Notes: generated by a model not told the origin, from the letters alone. A stretch of DNA of 64,000 bases from Steromphala cineraria (GCA_916613615.1 OU744726.1:66418987-66482986), one strand, 5' to 3'; shown: positions 37,001 to 49,422, counted from the first letter of the stretch. Numbers and translations: made by a program.

Positions 37001-40000
37001 CCTATACACCATAGACTGAAGATAGAAAGTCGCTAAGAGTCCATCACAATCTGGGAATAGACTACACTGCCCCGTCAGAGGGACCCCAAGACCGTGTAAG
37101 AGCCCCTCACAATCTAGAAAGGTACCCCCATACTCCATAGACTGAAGATAGAAAGTCACTGAGAGTCCATCACAATCTGGGAATAGACAACACTGCCCCG
37201 TCAGAGGGAACCCAAGACCATGTAAGAGCCCTTCACAATCTAGGAATATACCCCTATACACCATAGCCTGAAGATAATACGTCACTGAGAGTCCATCACA
37301 ATCTGGGAATAGACTACAAAGCCCCATCAGACGGACCCAAAGACCATGTAAGAGCCCCTCACAATCTAGGAATGTACCCCCATACTCAATAGATTAAAGA
37401 TAGAAAGTCACTAAGAGTCCATCACAATCTTGGAATAGACAACACTGCCCCGTCAGAAGGACCCAAAGACCAACGTAAGAGCCCTTCACAATCCAGGAAT
37501 ATACCCCTATACACCATAGACTGAAGACAGAAAGTCGCTAAGAGTCCTTCACAATCTGGGAATAGACTACACAGCCCCATCAGAGGGACCCCAAGACCAT
37601 GTAAGAGCCCCTCACAATCTAGGAATGTACCCCCATACTCAATAGATTAAAGAAAGAAGGTCATTGAGAGTCCATCAAAATCTGGGAATAGACAACTCTG
37701 CCCCGTCATAGGGACCCCAAGACCATGTAAGAGCCCCTCACAATCTAGGAATGTACCCCCATACTCCATAGACTGAAGATAGAAAGTCACTGAGAGTCCA
37801 TCACAATCTGGGAATAGACTACACTGCCCCGTCAGAGGGAACCAAAGACCATGTAAGAGCCCTTCACAATCTAGGAATGTACCCCTATACACCATAGACT
37901 GAAGATAGAAAGTCGCTAAGAGTCCATCACAATCTGGGAATAGACTACACTGCCCCGTCAGAGGGACCCCAAGACCGTGTAAGAGCCCCTCACAATCTAG
38001 AAAGGTACCCCCATACTCCATAGACTGAAGATAGAAAGTCACTGAGAGTCCATCACAATCTGGGAATAGACAACACTGCCCCGTCAGAGGGAACCCAAGA
38101 CCATGTAAGAGCGCTTCACAATCTAGGAATATACCCCTATACACCATAGCCTGAAGATAATACGTCACTGAGAGTCCATCACAATCTGGGAATAGACTAC
38201 ACAGCCCCATCAGAGGGACCCCAAGACCATGTAAGAGCCCTTCACAATCTAGGAATGTACCCCCATACTCCATAGACTGAAGATAGAAAGTCACTGAGAG
38301 TCCATCACAATCTGGGAATAGACTACACTGCCCCGTCAGAGGGAACCCAAGACCATGTAAGAGCCCTTCACAATCTAGGAATGTACCCCTATACACCATA
38401 GACTGAAGATAGAAAGTCGCTAAGAGTCCATCACAATCTGGGAATAGACTACACTGCCCCGTCAGAGGGACCCCAAGACCGTGTAAGAGCCCCTCACAAT
38501 CTAGAAAGGTACCCCCATACTCCATAGACTGAAGATAGAAAGTCACTGAGAGTCCATCACAATCTGGGAATAGACAACACTGCCCCGTCAGAGGGAACCC
38601 AAGACCATGTAAGAGCCCTTCACAATCTAGGAATATACCCCTATACACCATAGCCTGAAGATAATACGTCACTGAGAGTCCATCACAATCTGGGAATAGA
38701 CTACAAAGCCCCATCAGACGGACCCAAAGACCATGTAAGAGCCCCTCACAATCTAGAAATGTACCCCCATACTCAATAGATTAAAGATAGAAAGTCACTA
38801 AGAGTCCATCACAATCTGGGAATAGACAACACTGCCCCGTCAGAGGGACCCAAAGACCAACGTAAGAGCCCTTCACAATCCAGGAATATACCCCTATACA
38901 CCATAGACTGAAGACAGAAAGTCGCTAAGAGTCCTTCACAATCTGGGAATAGACTACACAGCCCCATCAGAGGGACCCCAAGACCATGTAAGAGCCCCTC
39001 ACAATCTAGGAATGTACCCCCATACTCAATAGATTAAAGAAAGAAGGTCATTGAGAGTCCATCAAAATCTGGGAATAGACAACTCTGCCCCGTCATAGGG
39101 ACCCCAAGACCATGTAAGAGCCCCTCACAATCTAGGAATGTACCCCCATACTCCATAGACTGAAGATAGAAAGTCACTGAGAGTCCATCACAATCTGGGA
39201 ATAGACTACACTGCCCCGTCAGAGGGAACCAAAGACCATGTAAGAGCCCTTCACAATCTAGGAATATACCCCTATACACCATAGCCTGAAGATAATACGT
39301 CACTGAGAGTCCATCACAATCTGGGAATAGACTACACAGCCCCATCAGAGGGACCCCAAGACCATGTAAGAGCCCCTCACAATCTAGGAATGTACCCCCA
39401 TACTCCATAGACTGAAGATAGAAAGTCACTGAGAGTCCATCACAATCTGGGAATAGACTACACTGCCCCGTCAGAGGGAACCAAAGACCATGTAAGAGCC
39501 CTTCACAATCTAGGAATGTACCCCTATACACCATAGACTGAAGATAGAAAGTCGCTAAGAGTCCATCACAATCTGGGAATAGACTACACTGCCCCGTCAG
39601 AGGGACCCCAAGACCGTGTAAGAGCCCCTCACAATCTAGAAAGGTACCCCCATACTCCATAGACTGAAGATAGAAAGTCACTGAGAGTCCATCACAATCT
39701 GGGAATAGACAACACTGCCCCGTCAGAGGAAACCCAAGACCATGTAAGAGCCCTTCACAATCTAGGAATATACCCCTATACACCATAGCCTGAAGATAAT
39801 ACGTCACTGAGAGTCCATCACAATCTGGGAATAGACTACACAGCCCCATCAGAGGGACCCCAAGACCATGTAAGAGCCCCTCACAATCTAGGAATGTACC
39901 CCCATACTCAATAGATTAAAGATAGAAAGTCACTAAGAGTCCATCACAATCTGGGAATAGACAACACTGCCCCGTCAGAGGGACCCAAAGACCAACGTAA

Positions 40001-42744
40001 GAGCCCTTCACAATCCAGGAATATACCCCTATACACCATAGACTGAAGACAGAAAGTCGCTAAGAGTCCTTCACAATCTGGGAATAGACTACACAGCCCC
40101 ATCAGAGGGACCCCAAGACCATGTAAGAGCCCCTCACAATCTAGGAATGTACCCCCATACTCAATAGATTAAAGAAAGAAGGTCATTGAGAGTCCATCAA
40201 AATCTGGGAATAGACAACTCTGCCCCGTCATAGGGACCCCAAGACCATGTAAGAGCCCCTCACAATCTAGGAATGTACCCCCATACTCCATAGACTGAAG
40301 ATAGAAAGTCACTGAGAGTCCATCACAATCTGGGAATAGACTACACTGCCCCGTCAGAGGGAACCAAAGACCACGTAAGAGCCCTTCACAATCTAGGAAT
40401 GTACCCCTATACACCATAGACTGAAGATAGAAAGTCGCTAAGAGTCCATCACAATCTGGGAATAGACTACACTGCCCCGTCAGAGGGACCCCAAGACCAT
40501 GTAAGAGCCCCTCACAATCTAGAAAGGTACCCCCATACTCCATAGACTGAAGATAGAAAGTCACTGAGAGTCCATCACAATCTGGGAATAGACAACACTG
40601 CCCCGTCAGAGGGAACCCAAGACCATGTAAGAGCCCTTCACAATCTAGGAATATACCCCTATACACCATAGCCTGAAGATAATACGTCACTGAGAGTCCA
40701 TCACAATCTGGGAATAGACTACACAGCCCCATCAGAGGGACCCCAAGACCATGTAAGAGCCCCTCACAATCTAGGAATGTACCCCCATACTCAATAGATT
40801 AAAGATAGAAAGTCACTAAGAGTCCATCACAATCTGGGAAAAGACAACACTGCCCCGTCAGAGGGACCCAAAGACCAACGTAAGAGCCCTTCACAATCCA
40901 GGAATATACCCCTATACACCATAGACTAAAGACAGAAAGTCGCTAAGAGTCCTTCACAATCTGGGAATAGACTACACAGCCCCATCAGAGGGACCCCAAG
41001 ACCATGTAAGAGCCCCTCACAATCTAGGAATGTACCCCCATACTCCATAGACTGAAGATAGAAAGTCACTGAGAGTCCATCACAATCTGGGAATAGACTA
41101 CACTGCCCCGTCAGAGGGACCCCAAGACCGTGTAAGAGCCCCTCACAATCTAGAAAGGTACCCCCATACTCCATAGACTGAAGATAGAAAGTCACTGAGA
41201 GTCCATCACAATCTGGGAATAGACAACACTGCCCCGTCAGAGGGGACCCAAGACCATGTAAGAGCCCTTCACAATCTAGGAATATACCCCTATACACCAT
41301 AGCCTGAAGATAATACGTCACTGAGAGTCCATCACAATCTGGGAATAGACTACACTGCCCCGTCAGAGGGAACCCAAGACCATGTAAGAGCCCTTCACAA
41401 TCTAGGAATGTACCCCTATACACCATAGACTGAAGATAGAAAGTCGCTAAGAGTCAATCACAATCTGGGAATAGACTACACTGCCCCGTCAGAGGGACCC
41501 CAAGACCGTGTAAGAGCCCCTCACAATCTAGAAAGGTACCCCCATACTCCATAGACTGAAGATAGAAAGTCACTGAGAGTCCATCACAATCTGGGAATAG
41601 ACAACACTGCCCCGTCAGAGGGAACCCAAGACCATGTAAGAGCCCTTCACAATCTAGGAATATACCCCTATACACCATAGCCTGAAGATAATACGTCACT
41701 GAGAGTCCATCACAATCTGGGAATAGACTACACAGCCCCATCAGAGGGACCCCAAGACCATGTAAGAGCCCTTCACAATCTAGGAATGTACCCCCATACT
41801 CAATAGATTAAAGATAGAAAGTCACTAAGAGTCCATCACAATCTGGGAATAGACAACACTGCCCCGTCAGAGGGACCCAAAGACCAACGTAAGAGCCCTT
41901 CACAATCCAGGAATATACCCCTATACACCATAGACTGAAGACAGAAAGTCGCTAAGAGTCCTTCACAATCTGGGAATAGACTACACAGCCCCATCAGAGG
42001 GACCCCAAGACCATGTAAGAGCCCCTCACAATCTAGGAATGTACCCCCATACTCAATAGATTAAAGATAGAAAGTCACTGAGAGTCCATCACAATCTGGG
42101 AATAGACTACACTGCCCCGTCAGAGGGAACCCAAGACCATGTAAGAGCCCTTCACAATCTAGGAATGTAACCCTATACACCATAGACTGAAGATAGAAAG
42201 TCGCTAAGAGTCCATCACAATCTGGGAATAGACTACACTGCCCCGTCAGAGGGACCCCAAGACCGTGTAAGAGCCCCTCACAATCTAGAAAGGTACCCCC
42301 ATACTCCATAGACTGAAGATAGAAAGTCACTGAGAGTCCATCACAATCTGGGAATAGACAACACTGCCCCGTCAGAGGGAACCCAAGACCATGTAAGAGC
42401 CCTTCACAATCTAGGAATATACCCCTATACACCATAGCCTGAAGATAATACGTCACTGAGAGTCCATCACAATCTGGGAATAGACTACACAGCCCCATCA
42501 GAGGGACCCCAAGACCATGTAAGAGCCCCTCACAATCTAGGAATGTACCCCCATACTCAATAGATTAAAGATAGAAAGTCACTAAGAGTCCATCACAATC
42601 TGGGAATAGACAACACTGCCCCGTCAGAGGGACCCCAAGACCATGTAAGAGCCCCTAACATTCTAGGAATGTACCCCCATACTCAATAGATTAAAGATAG
42701 AAAGTCACTAAGAGTCCATCACAATCTGGGAATAGACTACACTG
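34012..42744 (-). repeat. Right satellite array, main segment
   Basis: About 139 modules of 63 bp arranged as 126-bp dimers. In minus-strand reading the first half carries ATTCCCAGATTGTGATGGACT and the second ATTCCTAGATTGTGA. Spacing was checked at 36415 to 36478 (63 bp). Open minus-strand frames of up to 355 codons follow from the 42-codon dimer. No gene inferred. Confidence 0.95.
36260..40168. repeat. 1,387-bp higher-order repeat
   Basis: Blocks starting at 36260, 37647 and 39034 are spaced exactly 1,387 bp. The next start, 40169, is 1,135 bp on, i.e. 252 bp (two dimers) shorter. Length is 11 dimers plus 1 bp, so each block ends by shifting frame, which is why 355-codon frames repeat at this spacing. 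Confidence 0.85.
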
Positions 42745-43045
42745 CCCCGTCAGAGGGACCCAAGACCAGGTAAGAGCCCTTCACAATCTAGGAATCGTCT
42801 CCTATATTCCATTCCATACACAGTTGCTTATAGCCATTCACAATCTGGGAATTGACAACACTACTCCGTTTGTTGGACCAAAAATATTCCTAGATTGTGA
42901 CCATTCCCAGATTGTGCAGGTCTCACAATCTGCAGATTGTTTAAACAATCTAGGAATATTGACATATTCCTAGATTGTGAGCTCACAATCTGCAGATTGT
43001 TCGAACAATCTGCAGATTGTGATATACCCCAGATGGTTCGTAACA
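42745..43045. repeat. Right terminal inverted repeat
   Basis: Reverse complement matches the left end: GGTCCAACAAACGGAGTAGT against GTGTCAAACTGACTGAGTAG, then palindromic modules, then the terminal TGTTACG. It holds a perfect 38-bp palindrome at 42984-43021 and a GTTTAAAC-centred palindrome near 42938. Confidence 0.8.
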
Positions 43046-43049
43046 TATA
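43046..43049. repeat. Right target-site duplication TATA
   Basis: TATA followed by CATATTTGAACG, which resumes U2 exactly where it stopped at 17746 when compared with U1. Confidence 0.85.
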
Positions 43050-44331
43050 CATATTTGAACGAAAACAGTATTTCAAATATCTCACTGAAACCAAAACGTT
43101 ATTTCAGATATGAAAATTATTTTCTTACCAAATCGTTTATTTCGTTTCAGAAACATTTCTTCTTTAGCATTTGATAAGTTACATTTGAAATTCCAAAAGA
43201 AAAAAATACGAGTTTTCTGTAATATTATTTTATTCTATTGATTATTACTCGACAAGTTAAAGAAATATTGCGTTAATGTTCGTATCAAAATACAATATTG
43301 TGTTCTTCGCATGCAGCGGCTAAAGCAATGATCGTTTCTGCAAAACTTGTTCTTGTTATTTCTATTAAGATTTAGCCGGTTTAGATATTCCATTAATCAA
43401 TATGAGTCAAAATTACTGATACATTGTTTTAAAAATCGTACGAAAAGGGCCTCGAGAAGTATGATATTTGAGGTTGATTTGAAATACCCTAGAAAGTTTA
43501 TGTGAATGTGATTCATTGTGTTACGGTCATTAAAATAGCACTTTTCAGTAATTTGATTTTTTCTCCTTTTAATAACTTAAAATTAAAAAAAATTCCACAT
43601 CATTAGTCAAAATGTCTTAACAATACTATACGTCGATCACAGAGGAATACAGACCAACTATTAGTATTTTTCCAAATATGATTTATTTATAGATAACTCT
43701 TATATAAAGAATAAACTGCTATTTACTTATTTGTCTTCAATAAGATATAGTGAAAATTTCGGAAGTTAATCATTAACATAATTAGAACTGTATGTTAAAC
43801 CTTCTTTTTATTCTTCGAAAGCTTTAGAAAATGTTATAAGCACGAAAAAATATAAAGATAAAAGTGATAACAGTGATGGTAAAATGTATAGTTTAATCTA
43901 AATTCTAAAGAGCAATTTATATTTGGACACGGACAATTTTTTTATAGTAACATTGAAAAGATATAGGTCTACTCATTACTGATTTAATGTAAACATATCC
44001 ATTTCTCTTCACTTGGCTCCTGTAACTTTTACGTTATCTTAACAAACTTCCTTCGTGTTAATTGTTCAAAACACATTTAAACACAGCCGTGTTAAACTCT
44101 ATAAAAACTGCATTGACACAATTGAACTTTGTTCACCTCGAGAATCGTACAGCTCTGATATATTGAAATCAAACAATTTCTTACTCTTCTTCCTTGAAAT
44201 CAAAACAATTTCTTACTCTACTTCCTTGAATGGCATGCAGCCAAATAAACGTGATTGCGTTTTGGAGGTTTTATGACTCCAGGGTGAATGGAGCAGATAA
44301 GCAATCAGGTCAATGAAGATGGATATCGGAG

Positions 44332-44529
44332 GTGGATGAATCTGTTATCATTCTTTGTGTCATTTTTGCAGCGAACAGTTCAATAAAATCGTATCTCTGG
44401 GATCACAGAAATTCAACCTGTTTTCCTGGTTATAAAATACAAGCAAATGTTTTCGAAGGTAAAAACATCATACGATCAAACTATTTAATCAATTATGCTG
44501 ATGATATGTTCTTGTTAACGTTTTCCTAG
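44332..44529 (+). other. Recurrent open block, unknown
   Basis: 65-codon frame containing ILCVIFAANSSIKSYLWDH. It is paralogous to the block at 55392-55616 (FYCAIFVANTSAKPCPNGH) in the other half of the unit. Copies in U1, U3 and U4 are interrupted. No family recognised. Confidence 0.2.
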
Positions 44530-44970
44530 AAACAAATATGGTTGGTTGGTTATTGAATAGCCAATTGTAGCAACGAATGACCCCTGCTGTCTATACAGCT
44601 AGTAGCATTTACATATATTTTGTCAAATATGTTTAACTGTATAATCGAAATATCTGAATACCATTACTTTTTTCAGTATCTTCAGTATCGTTAAGCAATA
44701 CTTAACTGTTCAAATAAAACCAATTTGGGCAATTCTCTTAACTGTCAAATGCTGAGGAATTTAAGTCAAATTGTCTGAAAAGTTTGAAGTACTTGGGCAA
44801 CCATGACGTTCCCAAACTACAGAGACTTACTTCACAGAGCAACCTCTATACAGGAGACCTGAACTCTCATTCCTAATCACCTCTCTCAGGATATTTTAGC
44901 GACTTGTGAATGGCAACCTAGGTCTCAGGGTACCCCTCGTTATAACCGGATGCTATTTATATGTTTTCGG

Positions 44971-45174
44971 TCAGCACGACTTGTATATCAAATGTAAATA
45001 ATATTGTGAATGATTTACTCTCAGATCTTTACTGAATGCAAAGCTAGATACAAACATCTGATAGAAATGCTCAAAAGTAACAATATAAAGACCTTTTGAC
45101 AAACATTCAATCATACACACAGTAATATTGTCTGAGGAACACCTCCAAGGATTACCTGGGTGACCTTCAATCAC
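44971..45174 (-). other. Recurrent 67-codon minus-strand block, U2 copy
   Basis: Contains GHPGNPWRCSSDNITVCMIE and ends LHLIYKSC. The upstream minus-strand sequence reads CTTTAGTTTCAG, acceptor-like. Open copies also lie at 53100-53303 and 60753-60953; the U1 copy is interrupted. Product unknown. Confidence 0.25.
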
Positions 45175-45379
45175 CTGAAACTAAAGTATTGTGCTCTCAA
45201 TGGACTTACCTTGTAAACCAATCCCTTTTATGTGTTTTCGGTTAGCATGACCTGTGAATCTAATATATATTACATTTTGAACAATTGACTCTCAAACATT
45301 GAATGAATACAAAGATTGAAAAGCAACAAGTGCTAGAAATGTTCGAAAATAACAAGGCATCATAACATACCTGGGTCCC

Positions 45380-45482
45380 GTTGCACAAAATGCTAAGGTT
45401 GCCTAAGTCACAAAGCCATCCTTAATGTAATGTTAAGACATGGCGCTAAGGTACACCTTAGTTTTAAGTCCATTTGTGCAAC
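45380..45482. mobile_element. Miniature element with GTTGCACAAA ends, U2 copy
   Basis: GTTGCACAAA and TTTGTGCAAC form a perfect 10-bp inverted repeat. Flanking GGGTCCC and AAGCCCC may extend it. The interior is non-coding. Confidence 0.8.
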
Positions 45483-45937
45483 AAGCCCCTGGTGTTTAAA
45501 GAACCGACCATGCCCATAGTAATCATTTCTTACAAACATCTCCAATTCTGTAATTCAGCACATATGTTTCCTGTGATAACCTTAAAACGTCGTGAATGGA
45601 ACCCTTGGTGTAATATTTAGCTCTTAAGGTACTCTCATTACAAGCGGATGTTGCAGTCTGACATGATAAATCACCCTTTGAAAGTAACAATCCAGTAAAT
45701 TTGGCATCTTTACAAAAACGATAAAAGTTGACAACAGAACTAATCCTAAAGTTACCAACACCAGAGAGATCAATTTGTTCTTTAAAGTGATTCAGTGGGT
45801 TCTCGAAATACTCATTTATGACATTTTTAGTTGTTCTAATGTTGTGTAGTTCTTTGAATGGCGATTAGCATATACGTGATAACAGGAATTAAGCTTTCTA
45901 GTCTTGTATACGATAGAATGTAAATTTCAATGAAACT

Positions 45938-46249
45938 TTATACTTTGAATAAGCATATGATACATAACACATTACAATTATATAAATAAAAATAAAAATA
46001 TCCCCAACGCCAACCTTTTCTTTTACACGTACACACAATCTGAAAATGTTTATTGAACAAAACACTTAAATTCAACAATGACCAGATTGCATCATCAAAT
46101 GTCATAAACATCATATATTCAATATTATCCTTTATCACATTATACCTTCCAATATAGGTTAATGTTGAATATATGATTTTTATATCATTTTTGTTGGAGA
46201 ACGTTCCTAAATTAATGGTAAACGAATTGAGGATAAATGGAGACGTCAT
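45938..46249 (-). other. 103-codon minus-strand frame, unknown
   Basis: Covers the subtype-specific ~190-bp segment. The near-identical copy is at 61736-62074. Rich in Tyr and Phe, no recognisable domain; chance openness in AT-rich DNA is likely. Confidence 0.15.
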
Positions 46250-48009
46250 TGTATGAAGGATTTATTCCACCTTTCACACAATGGGGAAACTTCGCTCATT
46301 TAGCAAACCTTTCAGTTCGATTTTAATGCAGCATTAAATGCGAAAGTTTATCGAAGAAATGATAACGGCTTCATTGATCCGAGATGTAGATCTTCTTTGG
46401 CCTGGAAAGTTTAAGTCAAGCATTTGCCCCAAGCCATGAAACCTTCGAAAACCAATCTAGTTCCTTTCTTGCTTAGTGAACTTATCGACCTATTCAGTAC
46501 ATTTATTTGTGTCACTTCATATATGCTCATAAACCACACTGAGAGCTTTAAAGAATTTAACCTCACAGTTATAGTCAAAATGCTTTAACAATTTTAATAT
46601 GTATTAAGTTTCAATATAGAAAAATCGTATATAGAAAATGTATATGCATGATGTGATTAAAGGTCTTGAGTTAACTCACAACTTGTTCAATTGCTAGTAT
46701 GATACAATGCCATGTTGTTGGAATACAGTCTTATTCACACATTTAGCAAATGATGCGCTTTGGGTTATCTAAACAGATATAGAATATAGCTTTACATTTG
46801 TGAGAATACTTTTCTATGAATTTGAACATTACCATGATTAGGGTTTTAATCATAGTTGTTGTTTTATAATCATAAATGTATAAGAGTTATTTTGTCTTAA
46901 ACTTCTATCGTTGTTCATCCGTTAAGTAATTATGTTATAAAATGTTATAACATCAGTTTATATTTTCTCTAAAAACAATTTCTTTCTCTATTTCCCTCTT
47001 TGGCAGGTAGAGAAGTAAACGTGATTGGTTTTCGAGGGTTTGATGGATATGGCTTTTTGGCAAATTGAAGCATTTAAGCAGTCAGGTCAATAAAGATTGA
47101 TATCTTGGCATTCTCCTGTGCCATTTTTGTTGCAAACACTTCAGCAATACCATACCCCAAAGGTCACTGAAATGTCACCAGTCATCCTCTTTAGAATGTT
47201 TTCAAAAGCTAAGACATCTTAGGATTAATTGCATTGCTTTAGCCATTTTACTAGGAATGCTTACCATGTGTTTAAACTGAACTTTTCTCATTTATTTCAA
47301 AGAGGTTGCTGACATTTTTGTGAATAATATTAACCACAATGCCACTTTCGGTTTATATTTTATATATTTATAATTTATAATACTGCTTTATTGTAAGTTG
47401 CAAACGTCACCCTCGATATCAATATTTATGTAAATAAATCGTCAAAACAAGAATCAGCTGACTTGGAACAATTGTGAAACCAGCGTATGAATTTCCATGA
47501 GTCCAATTATAAAATTCGCCATTTTTGGGATGTTTACACATGTCATACGCCTATAAACATGATACAAATTATATTGGTGAAAAACATTTCATAATCAAAA
47601 GATGCATTGATAAAATAAACACTAAGAAGCAACGAAAACTGTCAACACATCATGCTCTCGCAACATGACGTCATCAGATCGCCAAGTGTCGTCATCGAAA
47701 TTTGTCCTGTTTCTAGGTCATGTTCTTTTGTTCTGCAAACTTGGCGAACAGTGTCAATGTCAAAGGGTTGATTGCATTGACATGAGTTCCTGAAACGTTT
47801 AAAAACGATCTATTTCCATCTAAAATTACTGACAAAGACAAACAAGATTTTCGTAAAGTTCGTTTCAAACTGTGAAGTTGCGTTGTGAATATAGCTCAGA
47901 TATGTATGCAGATCATAAACAGTGATTGAAAAAATATCATTTCCAAAACCGCTCATGGCTGAGATTTATACAAGATATCATGCAAATTCTTGAATTAAAG
48001 AAGTACTCA

Positions 48010-48180
48010 GGAACTCATACGAATGGATTAATTTGAAATGATAAGTTGGTTGTGCCTCATGTCTGAAGGTATTAGTGGAAGATCAAGTGTTAACAAATGG
48101 TGATGTCACAATTGAATCGAGTGTGAGTATTGTAAAAGATGATAGATAAAAAATGGATGTATTATTACACATGATATATA
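48010..48180 (+). pseudogene. Broken U3 copy of the 62-codon block
   Basis: Recognisable by CATGTCTGAAGGTATTA and GATGTCACAATTGAATCGA. It has a deletion of about 40 bp and a TAA where the other copies read DDRY. Confidence 0.5.
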
Positions 48181-48374
48181 TTAAACGCTTAAGTCAGATA
48201 ATACCTATGAAATGTTTAAACTTCCTCTTTATTAACTTATTGTAAACATTTAAAATCTATGTGGACATCAATCCAAATGAAGATCATATCTCATATTCGG
48301 ACATTGTTATAAATGCGTATTGTCAAATACGCTGTGTGGTAGTAATTCGCATCATGAATGTGCACCTGACATAG

Positions 48375-48393
48375 ATATATATATATATATAAT
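48375..48393. repeat. TA microsatellite
   Basis: Short AT dinucleotide run replacing the GTAGTAATATAACGTTGCAT stretch of the other units. Confidence 0.7.
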
Positions 48394-48771
48394 ATGCTTG
48401 TAGGTAAAGGGGAATCTTTGTATAACTATACATAAATCATGATAAGCTACTTAATCTAAGATACATGGGTTAATTCAGCTTACGTTTTATCAATAGTGGA
48501 AAAATTTAACTGTTATAACTATTTTCCATAAATATAAACATACTGATTTATATGCCAATAAAATATGCCTCAATTCAATCCTGTGGCGATCAATCAAAGG
48601 AATTAAATATAAAATATTGAATGATAGATCAATATTTGTTCTAAGTGTGTACCGATTTTAGACATAACATTCAGTTATCCTTATCAACATTTGTTTGATA
48701 ATATATCACTAGAAATTGGAAAAAGAAATGGTCAGTGCCGAATCGATACGGGTTGTATACAGTTTCATACC

Positions 48772-49422
48772 TTAAACAACCGCTAACCTCGACTTTGTCA
48801 CTTTTCGATTTACTTTCAAATATATTTCAACTAAATAAGAACTGGGTAAGCTTTTTGTCAATTTGTCCAATAAACACCTTTAATTAGCCTTTTATTAAGA
48901 CCGCGTAATTACCGGCTGTAAAAAACCTACCTGGGATAGGGACCATAAAACTCGTGCGGGTGTGACGTAATACACAGACTATACAGAGTCGCGCATCATT
49001 AATGTAACGGATATACCGCCTTAAATAATTGTTTATTTACCAGTGATGTGGATATCTTTATTACTTCAAACGCTTAATAGTGTTACATCGTCAAATGACT
49101 TATCCAACTGAGTGGTTAACAATGTCTGAAAATCGTTTATTATTGGGTTTTACTTGGTGATCTCGTTATGATAAATGTATAGAGCTCGTTGCAATCATTC
49201 TGTATATGACGTCACAAAATGTGCGTGTGACCACTCATGCATTCACTGGTCAGTCGCGAGACAGATCTAGCTGCCCATCAAAAGTGGCATTCAAAAACGG
49301 CTTAAATTACTAAACTGAACATAATTGAGTAGCGACCTATGACGCACTATAAAACATTTAATCAAACATTCATATATTCAAAAGAAAATAGTAACATATG
49401 TTTGTGGTTATATGATGTTTAA
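48772..49422. mobile_element. TTAA-flanked insertion of ~643 bp, unclassified
   Basis: Absent from U1, U2 and U4, where the site reads ACCTTCAGTTTG. In U3 the site is ACC-TTAA at 48772-48775 and TTAA-GTTTG at 49419-49422. The ends ACAACCGC and GATGT show only a three-base inverted match. No coding capacity. Contains one TGACGTCA at 49207-49214. TTAA specificity suggests a piggyBac- or Kolobok-type mover. Confidence 0.65.

Larger units (their letters stand above)
17747..43045. mobile_element. Giant foldback-like element built of inverted 63-bp satellite arrays
   Basis: 25,299 bp inserted into U2. The ends TGTAACG and CGTAACA form the tips of a 52-bp ungapped inverted repeat (17747-17798 against 42994-43045; 43 of 52 match). 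Similarity continues with gaps to about 300 bp. TATA is duplicated at both borders, and U1 and U4 provide empty sites. Internal order: left terminal repeat, left array (core on the plus strand), spacer, right array (core inverted), then a second left-array fragment, spacer and right array from a 4,511-bp tandem duplication, and the right terminal repeat. No transposase frame is seen, so it is non-autonomous. Long terminal inverted repeats made of short tandem modules define foldback elements. A 4-bp TSD with TGT...ACA ends does not settle the superfamily. Confidence 0.85.
14437..46840. repeat. Tandem macro-repeat unit U2, split by the 25.3-kb insertion
   Basis: Left part 14437-17746 and right part 43046-46840; without the insertion the unit is about 7.1 kb. 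The left part is almost identical to U1, with a single residue difference in the 62-codon block. The right part up to about 45000 is also close to U1. From about 45200 it is instead nearly identical to the end of U4 and to U5, including a segment of about 190 bp at 45930-46125 absent from U1 and U3. Confidence 0.85.

Noticed and set aside
30659..42498. Cys-containing repeat proteins (SLFPDCDGL type) in the right array
   Set aside because: Same reason: a 42-codon dimer open in one frame, ended by the one-base shift of the 1,387-bp block.
18061..42744. CRISPR array appearance (short conserved core, regular spacing)
   Set aside because: The sequence between cores is itself repeated, spacing is one satellite period, there are no cas genes, and the context is eukaryotic transposon DNA.
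17747..43045. Centromeric satellite
   Set aside because: It is bounded by target-site duplications inside one copy of a duplicated unit, and array orientation inverts around a spacer. Nothing specific points to a centromere.
17747..43045. Helitron/Helentron or pearl-type element with internal tandem repeats
   Set aside because: Those lack target-site duplications and have asymmetric ends. Here a TATA duplication and long inverted ends are present.
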